Of a DNA stretch of 64,000 nt, positions 1 through 8,400 are shown piece after piece. The translations under genes and the position numbers were made by a program. Location of the stretch: NCBI GenBank assembly GCA_963708905.1, contig CAVPUV010000012.1, forward strand, positions 44,829 to 108,828. Reading direction: 5' to 3'. Below the pieces are notes generated by a model. That model was not told the DNA's origin. It ran no database searches and worked only from the letters and a program-made list of their open reading frames with translations. Each line of letters opens with the position of its first letter. Within the stretch, counting starts at the first letter, position 1. The DNA is from SHZL01 sp963708905 (GTDB lineage Bacteria > Pseudomonadota > Gammaproteobacteria > Xanthomonadales > SZUA-36).

Positions 1-2
1 AC

Positions 3-230
3 GTCAGTGGCCGCCGGCCCCGCTACTTCGCCTATCCTTTCGGCGAATCCAGTGCTTACCTGCGCGAGCAGTTTTTCCCGCAATACCCGAAATTGCACCG
101 CTGCCGCGCCGCACTGGGAACCGCCCCGGCGCCCGTCAACCGCTCATCCGATCGCTGGAACCTGCCGCGTTTCGTTTGTGGGCGGGACTGGCAGTCCTCG
201 CAGGAATTGCTCGCCCTGATCCGGTCGTAA
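3..230 (+). CDS. Polysaccharide deacetylase family protein (C-terminal fragment)
   Basis: Only the last 75 codons are in the window; the gene begins upstream of base 1. The open frame starts at base 3 and ends with TAA at 228-230. It reads YFAYPFGESS, then YLREQFFP, then RWNLPRF, which is the pattern seen near the C-terminus of NodB-like polysaccharide deacetylases, metal-dependent enzymes that remove acetyl groups from surface or peptidoglycan sugars. The catalytic NodB motifs would lie outside the window, so activity cannot be judged. Assignment rests on this short stretch and is moderate. Confidence 0.55.
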   Translation, partial: VSGRRPRYFAYPFGESSAYLREQFFPQYPKLHRCRAALGTAPAPVNRSSDRWNLPRFVCGRDWQSSQELLALIRS

Positions 231-284
231 ATTCACGACTTACCTTGCGAGAACGAGGAGGGTAATCTCAAGTGAGGAAAAAAA

Positions 285-580
285 TAACGACGTCATCCCG
301 GTAATTGCGTTTTTCAGAAAGGCGTCATCCCAGCGCAGGCCCGAGCAGCAGTCTGGCATGACGGCGGTAAAGCAATTAACGACGTCATCCCAGCGACTGC
401 GCCAGCAGGCGCGTGGGATCCAGTCTGCGTTGAACGGCTGCTCTGGATGCCAGACGTGCCTGCGGCAGTCTGGCATGACGGCAGCAAAAATGTGGCAGTC
501 TGGCATGACGGCGGTAAAAATATGGCAGTCTGGCATGACGGCGGTAAAATCGTGTCAGCCTGGCATGACATTTTGCAGGA
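285..580. repeat. Short interspersed and 30-bp tandem repeats
   Basis: The gap between the deacetylase fragment and the methyltransferase has no credible gene. It is built from the words CGTCATCCC and TGGCATGACGGCGGTAAA. Three 30-bp units starting CAGTCTGGCATGACG run in tandem at 466-495, 496-525 and 526-555, with a degenerate fourth at 556. A single copy lies near 352. A block around 387-430 (CGTCATCCCAGC ... GTGGGATCCAG) resembles the intergenic 'cgtcatcccggc...' repeats common in proteobacteria. Short open frames here are translations of the repeat and were not called. Confidence 0.75.
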
Positions 581-597
581 ACCAGCGGTTCCGCTGA

Positions 598-1173
598 TCA
601 GCCCAACCTGTAACAGTCGTGGTACAGGCTGATGGCGTTATCGGGACTGCGCAGATCGTGGCCGCGTAGTTCCGCGAAGTCGCTGCACTGAAAAGCAACA
701 CGCTGGGCGCGGAATCCGCAATCGGACGCCAACTGCGCAAAAGTTTCCGCGTCGTAGAGAAACGTGTGACCGGCAAAACGCATGCCCACGTTGAGAATTT
801 CCGCTGCGGTGCCATAGGTGAGTGGAACGCCGACATGATCACGCCACAATGCCTTCAGTTTTCCGGGTTCGTGCAGATACAGCCTTGCCAGCTGCTCCAC
901 ATCCGGTGTCAGCACCCGTATCACCCCACCGGGCTGCAGAATGCGATGACACTCGCGCAGAAAACCGCGAGCCTGCTCCAGGTCCAGCTGATCGATGAAA
1001 TCCTCGGTATGCATGAAAGCCGCGCACGCGTCGCGAAACGGCAGGTTGCGCGCCAGGTCGGCGCAGACCTCAGGGCGGCTGGCGATGTCACGATCGACAT
1101 TGATCCAACCCTCGAACTTCCAATGCCCGGAACCGAGGTTGATCATGAGCCTGTTGTCATCTGATGCCGTCAT
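598..1173 (-). CDS. SAM-dependent methyltransferase (type 11-like)
   Basis: A protein of 191 residues with a class I methyltransferase fold. The SAM-binding motif I is NLGSGHWKFEGWINVD near the N-terminus, and the post-III segment is HRILQPGGVIRVLTPD. This resembles predicted methyltransferases often found near sugar or envelope genes; the substrate cannot be read from sequence. ATG at 1173 is preferred over TTG at 1185 because a GAGA lies about 10 bases upstream and TTG starts are rare. It begins 15 bases after prmA ends and is probably the last gene of the aroQ-accB-accC-prmA transcript. Confidence 0.75.
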   Translation of the reverse strand: MTASDDNRLMINLGSGHWKFEGWINVDRDIASRPEVCADLARNLPFRDACAAFMHTEDFIDQLDLEQARGFLRECHRILQPGGVIRVLTPDVEQLARLYLHEPGKLKALWRDHVGVPLTYGTAAEILNVGMRFAGHTFLYDAETFAQLASDCGFRAQRVAFQCSDFAELRGHDLRSPDNAISLYHDCYRLG

Positions 1174-1188
1174 TTTGCGTCTCAATAT

Positions 1189-2073
1189 TCACACGGCGAT
1201 GCCATGCAGCCGCGCCCAGCCTTCCTGCGTGGTGACGTTCATATCGCCACAACGCTGCTGGTAGGCCTGCGCCACAGTCTGCACCTGCTCCTCCAGTATG
1301 CCGGACAAAACGATGTGGCCGCCGGAACGCAGGCTGGCCATCAGTACGGGCGCCAGTTCGATCAACGGTGCTGCGAGAATATTGGCCAACAGTACGTCTG
1401 CCCGGCTTTCCCGATACGCTTCCGGCGCCTGGCAAACGATGCGTGCAGACACGTTGTTGCGCGCCGCATTGGCGGCGGTTGCTTCCAGCGCCTGCGGATC
1501 ATTATCCACGCAAATCACACGCTTCGCGCCCTTCATAGCACTGGCGATACCCAGCACCCCTGAGCCACAGCCGTAGTCGACCACCTTGCGCCCGGCGAAT
1601 TCCTGCCCATCGATCCACTGCAAACATAGTGCGGTGGTCGGGTGGGTGCCGGTGCCAAAGGCGAGGCCCGGATCCAGCCGCAGCAAAATCGCCTGTTCAT
1701 CTTCGGGTGCGTCCATGCCCGAGGGCACAATCCACAGCCGGTTGCCGAACTGCATGGGCCGAAACCGGTCCATCCAGGCGCGCTCCCAGGCCTGGTCAGC
1801 CACATCTCTCCAAGCCAGCGCTTGCGGCTGGTCAAAACCGCACACCTTCATCAGCGCAAGCGAGACTTCCGCACGCTGGACAGCGGCGGGAAATAAGCCG
1901 CGCATCTGTACTACCGGCCACAGCGGCGTGGTGCCTGGCGCAGGTTCCAGCACAGCTTGATCCGCACTATCCAGCAAGGTGACCGCCACAGCGCCAAGCT
2001 CCTGCAACGCGGTCTCGACGGCAGCCACCTGTTCGCGGGGAATGCTCAGGCTGACTTCCACCCAGGCTATCAT
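1189..2073 (-). CDS. prmA: Ribosomal protein L11 methyltransferase
   Basis: PrmA trimethylates lysines and the N-terminus of ribosomal protein L11 in the cytoplasm. The 294-residue protein has the family's N-terminal domain, the linker signature DPGLAFGTGTHPTT, the SAM motif DYGCGSGVLGIA, and the active-site segment LLANILAAPL. Length matches E. coli PrmA (293). ATG at 2073 gives MIAWVEVSLSIP, which aligns with the usual MPWIQL start; GTG at 2082 is an alternative. It follows accC, as in Pseudomonas and many gammaproteobacteria, with a small inverted repeat between them. Confidence 0.95.
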   Translation of the reverse strand: MIAWVEVSLSIPREQVAAVETALQELGAVAVTLLDSADQAVLEPAPGTTPLWPVVQMRGLFPAAVQRAEVSLALMKVCGFDQPQALAWRDVADQAWERAWMDRFRPMQFGNRLWIVPSGMDAPEDEQAILLRLDPGLAFGTGTHPTTALCLQWIDGQEFAGRKVVDYGCGSGVLGIASAMKGAKRVICVDNDPQALEATAANAARNNVSARIVCQAPEAYRESRADVLLANILAAPLIELAPVLMASLRSGGHIVLSGILEEQVQTVAQAYQQRCGDMNVTTQEGWARLHGIAV

Positions 2074-2088
2074 CAAGGTCACAGCGGG

Positions 2089-2133
2089 TTAACCCGCACG
2101 TTGCACCAGTTCACTACTGCGCATGCGGGTTAA
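2089..2133. repeat. Small inverted repeat after accC stop
   Basis: TTAACCCGCA (2089-2098) is mirrored by TGCGGGTTAA (2124-2133), and the loop contains GTTGCACCAGT. The accC stop codon TAA (2132-2130) lies inside the right arm. The same CGCAYGTTGCACC core occurs at 55128-55309 and at 63256-63274, so this looks like a dispersed repeat family found at gene ends. It could also act as a weak transcript-processing hairpin between accC and prmA. Confidence 0.6.
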
Positions 2134-3491
2134 ACAGCTCTGGCTTTTTCCACCAGACGCTTTTCCAGGTAATGGATGTTGAAACCACCCCTGAGGAAAC
2201 CGGGGTCTCGCAGCACCCACTTGTGCAGCGGGATATTGGTCTTGATGCCGTTGAGCACGATCTCGTCCAGCGCGACGCGCATGCGGGCGATGGCCAAATC
2301 GCGGTCCTGGCCATGAGATATCACCTTGGCGATCAGGGAGTCGTAATTGGGCGGCACCCGATAGCCATCATAGATATGGGACTCCATGCGGATACCCGGA
2401 CCTCCCGGCGCGTGAAAACCCTGAATCAGTCCCGGCGAGGGCATGAAGGATTCCGGGTCCTCGGCATTGATGCGGCACTCGATGGCATGACCACGGAACT
2501 GGATGTCCTGCTGCCGATAGGACAGTTTCTCGCCCGCCGCCACCAGGATCTGCTCGCGCACCAGATCGGCGCCGGTAATGCGTTCGGTGACCGGATGTTC
2601 CACCTGGATGCGGGTGTTCATTTCAATGAAATAAAACCGGCCATTGTCGTACAGGAACTCGAAGGTGCCGGCGCCACGGTAAGCGATGCGCAGGCAGGCT
2701 TCGACACAGACGGCGCCGATTTCATCACGCTGCTGCTGGCTGATACCCGGCGCCGGCGCTTCCTCGATGACTTTCTGGTGGCGCCGCTGGGTGGAGCAAT
2801 CGCGTTCTCCAAAATGAACGGCATGGCCATGCTGGTCGGCCATGACCTGGATTTCGATATGGCGCGGGTTCTCGAGATATTTTTCCAGGTATACGGTGGC
2901 ATCACCAAAAGTGCTGTGCGCTTCCTGCCGGGTGAGCTGCAGCGCATTGCTGAGATGCGCCTCGGTGTGTACTACGCGCATGCCGCGCCCGCCGCCGCCG
3001 GCAGCCGCCTTGATGATGACCGGGTAGCCGACCCGGCGGCCAATCTCGAGGCATTCTTTCGCGTCCGCCGGCAATGGTCCATCCGAACCGGGTACGCAGG
3101 GCACGCCAGCTTCCTGCATCGCTTTGATGGCGGAAACCTTGTCGCCCATCAGCCGGATGGTCTCCGGCCGCGGCCCGATGAAAATGAAACCGCTTTTTTC
3201 CACGCGTTCCGCGAAATCCGCGTTTTCGGCCAGGAAGCCGTAACCCGGATGTATCGCCACGGCATCGGTCACCTCGGTGGCGGCGATGATGGCCGGAATG
3301 TTCAGGTAACTCTCGCGCGCCGGAGCCGGTCCGATACAGACCGATTCATCCGCCATGGCCACGTGCTTCAGATTGCGGTCCACGGTGGAGTGCACCGCCA
3401 CGGTTTTGATGCCCATGGAATGACAGGCGCGCAAAATACGCAGGGCAATTTCGCCGCGATTCGCGATCACGATTTTTTCCAGCGCAGCCAT
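2130..3491 (-). CDS. accC: Biotin carboxylase subunit of acetyl-CoA carboxylase
   Basis: AccC carboxylates the biotin of AccB using ATP and bicarbonate, the first step of fatty acid synthesis. The 453-residue protein has the N-terminal IVIANRGEIALRILRAC segment, the glycine-rich ATP loop AAAGGGGRGM, the catalytic stretch EMNTRIQVEHPVTE, and a C-terminal biotin carboxylase domain. Its length matches the family (about 449). Start ATG at 3491. It normally lies a few bases after accB, but here a 161-bp MITE separates the two, so it has lost its ancestral leader; only a weak GAG precedes the start. Confidence 0.97.
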   Translation of the reverse strand: MAALEKIVIANRGEIALRILRACHSMGIKTVAVHSTVDRNLKHVAMADESVCIGPAPARESYLNIPAIIAATEVTDAVAIHPGYGFLAENADFAERVEKSGFIFIGPRPETIRLMGDKVSAIKAMQEAGVPCVPGSDGPLPADAKECLEIGRRVGYPVIIKAAAGGGGRGMRVVHTEAHLSNALQLTRQEAHSTFGDATVYLEKYLENPRHIEIQVMADQHGHAVHFGERDCSTQRRHQKVIEEAPAPGISQQQRDEIGAVCVEACLRIAYRGAGTFEFLYDNGRFYFIEMNTRIQVEHPVTERITGADLVREQILVAAGEKLSYRQQDIQFRGHAIECRINAEDPESFMPSPGLIQGFHAPGGPGIRMESHIYDGYRVPPNYDSLIAKVISHGQDRDLAIARMRVALDEIVLNGIKTNIPLHKWVLRDPGFLRGGFNIHYLEKRLVEKARAV

Positions 3492-3502
3492 GGATCAGCT
3501 CA

Positions 3503-3663
3503 ACCCGGAAAGTCCATTAGGAGACACGCCCTCGCTCGATCTTTGCATCCACAAAGAATTTTCTTCAGTCGGCAATACAGCCCGGTATTGCGCTCCCTCA
3601 GAAAATTCCTTGTGAATCCAAATCTCTTCGCGATCATCGCGCCTCCTGATGGACTTTCCGGGT
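3503..3663. mobile_element. 161-bp MITE, copy 1, between accB and accC
   Basis: This is a non-coding element with 21-bp terminal inverted repeats (ACCCGGAAAGTCCATTAGGAG at the left, the complement of ACCCGGAAAGTCCATCAGGAG at the right). The interior is an imperfect palindrome and includes the hairpin GCAATAC/GTATTGC. It is flanked on both sides by TCA (3500-3502 and 3664-3666), a 3-bp target duplication of the TNA type. Read on the minus strand, TCA is the accB stop codon TGA, so the insertion duplicated the stop. Other copies are at 51110-51270 and 62138-62298, all exactly 161 bp. No transposase is encoded. Confidence 0.9.
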
Positions 3664-4137
3664 TCAACGAATGACGAACAAGGGCTGGTCGAACTCTACC
3701 GGCTGGCCGGTTTCGGCCAGGATGGCGACGACCGTGCCGGAAACTTCCGCTTCGATCTGATTGAACATCTTCATCGCCTCGATGATGCACAGAGTCTCGC
3801 CTTCACTGACTTTCTGGCCCAGCGCAACGAAGGGATCGGCATCCGGGCTGGGAGAGGAGTAAAACGTCCCTACCATCGGCGAACGCAGTATCTCGCCTTC
3901 CGGCACGGACTCTTCTTCAATCGTCGGCTCAGTACGGGCAACAGGCGCCACCGACACCGGCACCGCGGGAGCAACTGCAGCGGGTGCTGGCGTAACGACC
4001 TGCGGCAGTGGCTGCGGCGCGGCAAAGTTGCTGCTGCGGCTCAGCCGCACGGATTCCTCGCCCTCGACGATCTCAAGTTCGGTGAGGTTGGACTCTTCCA
4101 GCAACTCGATGAGCTTTTTTACTTTTCTGATATCCAT
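3664..4137 (-). CDS. accB: Biotin carboxyl carrier protein
   Basis: AccB carries biotin between the carboxylase and carboxyltransferase halves of acetyl-CoA carboxylase. The 157-residue protein has the N-terminal MDIRKVKKLIELLEES helix, an Ala/Pro-rich linker, and a biotinyl domain with EAMKM, whose lysine is biotinylated. ATG at 4137 has AGGAG ten bases upstream. It sits 48 bases after aroQ and is co-directional with it. Its stop codon is embedded in the target duplication of the adjacent MITE but is intact, so the protein is full length. Confidence 0.96.
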   Translation of the reverse strand: MDIRKVKKLIELLEESNLTELEIVEGEESVRLSRSSNFAAPQPLPQVVTPAPAAVAPAVPVSVAPVARTEPTIEEESVPEGEILRSPMVGTFYSSPSPDADPFVALGQKVSEGETLCIIEAMKMFNQIEAEVSGTVVAILAETGQPVEFDQPLFVIR

Positions 4138-4185
4138 GCGCTCTCTGCTCCTGCCTTGCGGCATCGAAGGCGTAGCTGACGGCCT

Positions 4186-4626
4186 TCAGGGTTCGATGCG
4201 ATTGACGATTGCCTGCAGGGCCAGCATATAGCCTTCGCCCCTGAAGCCACTGATCACGCCCATGGCAATGTCAGAGAAATAGGATTTACGTCTGAACGTC
4301 TCACGGGCATGCACCAGGGAAAGGTGTACTTCAACGAATGGAATTCCCACCGCCAGCAGCGCGTCACGCAGCACCACGCTGGTATGGGTATAGCCCGCCG
4401 GATTGAGGATGATGTAATCGACCTTGTCGCAGGCCGCCTGGTGCACAATGTCCACCAGTGCGCCTTCGCTGTTGTTTTGCACGTGCCGCAACTCGTGCCC
4501 GCAAGCACCGGCGAAGCGGTCAAGGTCCTCCATGATTTCCTGCAAGGTCCGGTGGCCGTACTGTTCCGGCTCCCGTCCACCCAGTAAATTCAGGTTCGGG
4601 CCATTGATAACTAGGATGCTGGCCAC
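4186..4626 (-). CDS. aroQ: Type II 3-dehydroquinate dehydratase
   Basis: AroQ converts 3-dehydroquinate to 3-dehydroshikimate in the shikimate pathway. The 146-residue protein shows the type II hallmarks: ILVINGPNLNLLGGREPEQYG at the start (catalytic Tyr in the EQYG loop), NPAGYTHTSVVLRDAL, and FVEVHLSLVHARE. GTG at 4626 gives MASILVINGPN and has GAGA at good spacing; GTG at 4632 is also possible. The aroQ-accB-accC-prmA order is a conserved gammaproteobacterial block. Confidence 0.95.
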   Translation of the reverse strand: MASILVINGPNLNLLGGREPEQYGHRTLQEIMEDLDRFAGACGHELRHVQNNSEGALVDIVHQAACDKVDYIILNPAGYTHTSVVLRDALLAVGIPFVEVHLSLVHARETFRRKSYFSDIAMGVISGFRGEGYMLALQAIVNRIEP

Positions 4627-4833
4627 GGTCACACTCTCGTTTCAGGGAAGGGAAGTCTGCACGACATTGAGGACTTTGTCCACAATTCGGCGCCGTATTG
4701 CAGCAGATCGAGACAAATTGCGGCATAAATGCGTCCCGATTGCCGGCTGGCTCCCGCTCCTGGAGCCAGCGCAGAGGTCCTGTTTCATGCAGCAGTGAAA
4801 ACTGACCGCGATTACAGTATATTCTGTATCCCC

Positions 4834-5457
4834 ATGAATCGCAGAACAGACCCCATTCCACCCCACCTGGCGCCCCAGCGCGGCGAACTGATCATGTTCG
4901 AGAACAGCCGTCTGCTGGAACGCCTGAGCCGCATCCGGCCGGCCACCGTGCTGACGGTATTCCTGCCCCTCATGGCCGCTGCATTTTACCTCAGCCTGGC
5001 CGCCGGCAGAACCGCGCTGGCATCAGCCGCGCTGTTCCTGGCTGGCGCGGCCTTCTGGACCCTGTTCGAGTACTTCTTTCACCGCTTCATTTTTCATTTT
5101 GAGCCGGAAGGTGCTTTCCAGACCCGCCTGCAGTTTGTAATGCACGGGGTGCATCATCAATACCCGCAAGACAAGGACCGGCTGGTGATGCCGATTACCG
5201 TCAGCATTCCACTGGCGTTTTTATTGCTGGCGCTTTTTCACCTGCTCATGGGGACATCGGCCTGGGGATTTTTCAGCGGCTTTCTCGCCGGCTACCTGGC
5301 TTATGACATGATGCATTACGCCATTCATCACGCGAAAGGATTCGACTCGCCGCTGTTGAGCAAAATCCGCCGACATCACCTCGCCCATCATTTCCGTGAC
5401 ACCCGGCGCGGCTTTGGCGTGTCTTCACCGTTTTGGGATGCTGTTTTCAGAACTTAG
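4834..5457 (+). CDS. Membrane fatty acid hydroxylase / sterol desaturase family
   Basis: An integral-membrane di-iron enzyme of 207 residues. The eight-histidine pattern is complete: HRFIFH, HGVHHQY, HYAIHH and HHLAHH. Four hydrophobic segments lie between and around these boxes. The closest pattern is the fatty acid 2-hydroxylase type, which hydroxylates acyl chains of membrane lipids, but the substrate is inferred only. ATG at 4834 is the first reasonable start; ATG at 4894 is possible. It is the only plus-strand gene in this area and lies directly beside the end of hsdR. Confidence 0.85.
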   Translation: MNRRTDPIPPHLAPQRGELIMFENSRLLERLSRIRPATVLTVFLPLMAAAFYLSLAAGRTALASAALFLAGAAFWTLFEYFFHRFIFHFEPEGAFQTRLQFVMHGVHHQYPQDKDRLVMPITVSIPLAFLLLALFHLLMGTSAWGFFSGFLAGYLAYDMMHYAIHHAKGFDSPLLSKIRRHHLAHHFRDTRRGFGVSSPFWDAVFRT

Positions 5458-5494
5458 CCTTCCCACTGGGAAAACCGGGATCTGATCTTTTCCT

Positions 5495-8400
5495 TTAGGC
5501 GGAAAACACCTCGATCAACTCTGCAACAACTTGCAACTCACCTTGATCTGAACCCGAAAAGATGATGGGTTTGAATGCGGGGTTGATTGGTTTAAGGGTG
5601 ATCGTACGGTGGCGCCACGAACTGCCGTCTTGCACCTTCTCGCTTTCATACCGCTTGACGGTATAGCGCGCGCCCGTCTCAGGATCGTTTACATCACGCA
5701 GTTGCACCAGAAGCGTCTTACCTTGGCGCGTACCGGTAACAGGAGCAGCAAACAGACAGAACGAGCCATCCGGCACCAACGGCTCCATGGATTTTCCGAC
5801 TACCTGCGCGACGAACAGGCCCGGACGGAGGCGGTGGCGGGTATCGACGGCCACCCATTCCCAACCATCATCTTCCACATTCTGTGGATCGCTGAACGCA
5901 CCGGCCGCAGCCTGCAAAGGAATGAGGGGCACACAGGTGACATTGCGTTCTGTGGGCTTAGGTTCGACTATATGGAGACAGGACGGCAAAACCCGTGAGA
6001 TTGCTTCCCGTTCGTCTTCTCTTGTATCGCTCCGCAGCCGCCGATATGCCTCTGATGCCATCCACGTCGTCACGATTTTCTGGAATGGAACGTCGTTCAT
6101 GAAACGCACGAAGATCTCTTCATTCTGATCCATGCGCTCTACAAAGAGCTGCTCCAGGAGGTTTCGGAACACCAGTTCAAATTTGTCACCGGGATTCACG
6201 AAGGCCGCCTGCCGCAGTCCATCGTCGGCCATTGCCGCCTGGACGATCTGGTCGAAAAAAAGCTGATCGGCCTGGTTGAAGTCTGTCCCGAAGCGCTCGT
6301 TCACAACGTCGATTAACTGTGAGAGTGGCACAGGTTGCGGCCTCACCAGACCGCTGCCCACTTCGGTGGGACCATCGAGCCGCCGCGCATCACCTTCCCG
6401 CAGCGAGATCGAGCCCTCGCTGATCATTTGCAGGCGGTAGTATTCCAGCTTCACCTCGTCGTCGAATTGGTAGGCCGGGCCGCTTTTACGTCGCGGCAGT
6501 TTCGCTGCAAGATGGCGGAGAAATACGTACAGCCGTTCGAGGTCCGAGTCCTGGTAAGGGATCACCTGACTCAGGAATCCATAAAGGTTTCGATACGCCT
6601 GTACCTTGCCGCGCCAGAGCTCGGCTTCTTGCTCGTCATCCTTCTGGCGCACCATGAAGCGCGAAACCGGCGGGTCGAGTGCCGCGTTCATGGCCTGATG
6701 GTCCAGCGCATTCTGCCGCTGCTTCGGCTTGAAGTACACGGCGCAGAATCGCTCAACTTCCTCATCCAGATAGATTCCACTCGCATCGAGTTCACCCCTG
6801 ATCGCGTACATGCGAGCGGGATCGACTTCTTCGCCCATCTCCGCGCCCTCGTAGTAGACCTTGAACGCGTCGCGGATCTCTTCGCGGTCGTTGATGAAGT
6901 CCAGAACGAATGTGTCTTCCTTGAGCGGATGAGTCCGGTTCAAGCGCGACAGCGTCTGCACGGCCTGTATGCCCGCGAGCCGCTTGTCCACGAACATGCT
7001 GTGCAGCAAGGGCTGATCGAAGCCTGTTTGGTACTTCTCCGCGACCAGTAGCACCTGGTACTCGGTGGTCGCAAACTTCTCGGGCAGTTCCTTCTCCCGT
7101 ATGCCCTGGTTCATACCCACTTCGGTGTAGGTCGCGCTCGGGAGCTTGTCGTCCTGCACCGTGCCGGAAAAGGCAACCAGCGTCTTGATGGCATAGCCTT
7201 TCTCCTGGATGTAGCGGTCGAAGCCCTGCTTATAGCGCACAGCTTCCAGCCGCGAGCCGGTGACCACCATTGCTTTGGCCCGCCCGCCGATCTTGTGCCG
7301 GGTCACGGCCTGGAAGTGCTCGACCATGACCTCGGTTTTCTGTGCAATGTTGTGCGGGTGCAGTTTCATGAAACGCGCCAGCGCCTGTGCTGCCTTCTTG
7401 CGCTCGACGTTGGGATCGTCCTCGCAGGCCTTCAGCAGCTTGAAGTAGGTGGCATATGTTGTGTAGTGCTTCAGTACGTCGAGAATGAACTCCTCCTCGA
7501 TCGCCTGCCGCATGGTGTAGCGATGCGCGGGCTGCCCATCGCGGCCAAATACGGCGAGCGTTTTGTGCTTGGGTGTGGCCGTAAAGGCGAAGAAGCTCAG
7601 ATTCGCCTGCCGCCCGCGCTTGGCCATGCTGCGGAACAGCTCCTCCATGTCGTCGCGCCCCTCGTCGGCCGCGCGTTTCTTCGCTTCGTCCCGCAGTCCC
7701 TCGCCGCCGAGCACTTCCTTGAGGTCGGTTGCCGTCTCGCCCCCCTGCGAACTATGGGCCTCGTCGATGATGACGGCACAACGCCGGGTGGTCAGCGTGC
7801 CAGTGCCGCTTGTCCCGCGCTCCTCAGCCAGCTTGAGCAACTGGCGCGAAACGAACGGGAACTTCTGCATCGTCGTAATGATCACCGGCACTGCATTCCC
7901 GAGCGCCTCAGCGAGTTGCCGTGAGCTTTTATCGATCCGCTGCACGACGCCGCGCTTGTGCTCGAACTGGTAAATGGTGTCCTGAAGCTGCTGGTCGAGC
8001 ACCACCCGGTCAGTCACCACGATCACGCTGTCGAAGACCCGCTGGTCGGCCGCGTCGTGCAGAGACGCGAGCCGATGCGCCAGCCATCCGATCGTGTTGC
8101 TCTTGCCGCTGCCGGCCGAGTGCTCGACCAGGTAGTTGTGCCCCACGCCCTCATTGCGCGCGGCTTCCACCAGCAGGCGCACCGCCTGAAGCTGGTGGTA
8201 GCGAGGAAAAATCATCGACTCGGTCTTGACCTTGCGGCCCTGGTCGTCGCGCTTCTCGTCGATCTGCAGGTGGATGAAGCGTGCCAGGAGGTCGAGCAGG
8301 CTGTCGCTCTGCAGTACCTCTTCCCATAGGTAGGCCGTGCGGTAGCTCCGCCCGGCCGGATCGGGTGGGTTGCCAGCGCCGCCGTCGCTCCCCTTGTTGA

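Noticed and set aside
466..560. Possible CRISPR array
   Set aside because: The 30-bp units are back to back with no unique spacers, and no cas genes are present.
240..571. Several open frames of 80-100 codons on both strands with repeated MPDCHIF or CQTA words
   Set aside because: They are translations of the 30-bp tandem and interspersed repeats; no ribosome-binding site or family pattern.
3541..3649. Small peptide encoded inside the 161-bp MITE
   Set aside because: The frame exists in each copy because the copies are near-identical; no start signal and no sign of protein-level selection.
2172..3674. 500-codon open frame on the plus strand
   Set aside because: Lies antisense to accC and results from its GC-rich codon pattern; accC has full family motifs.
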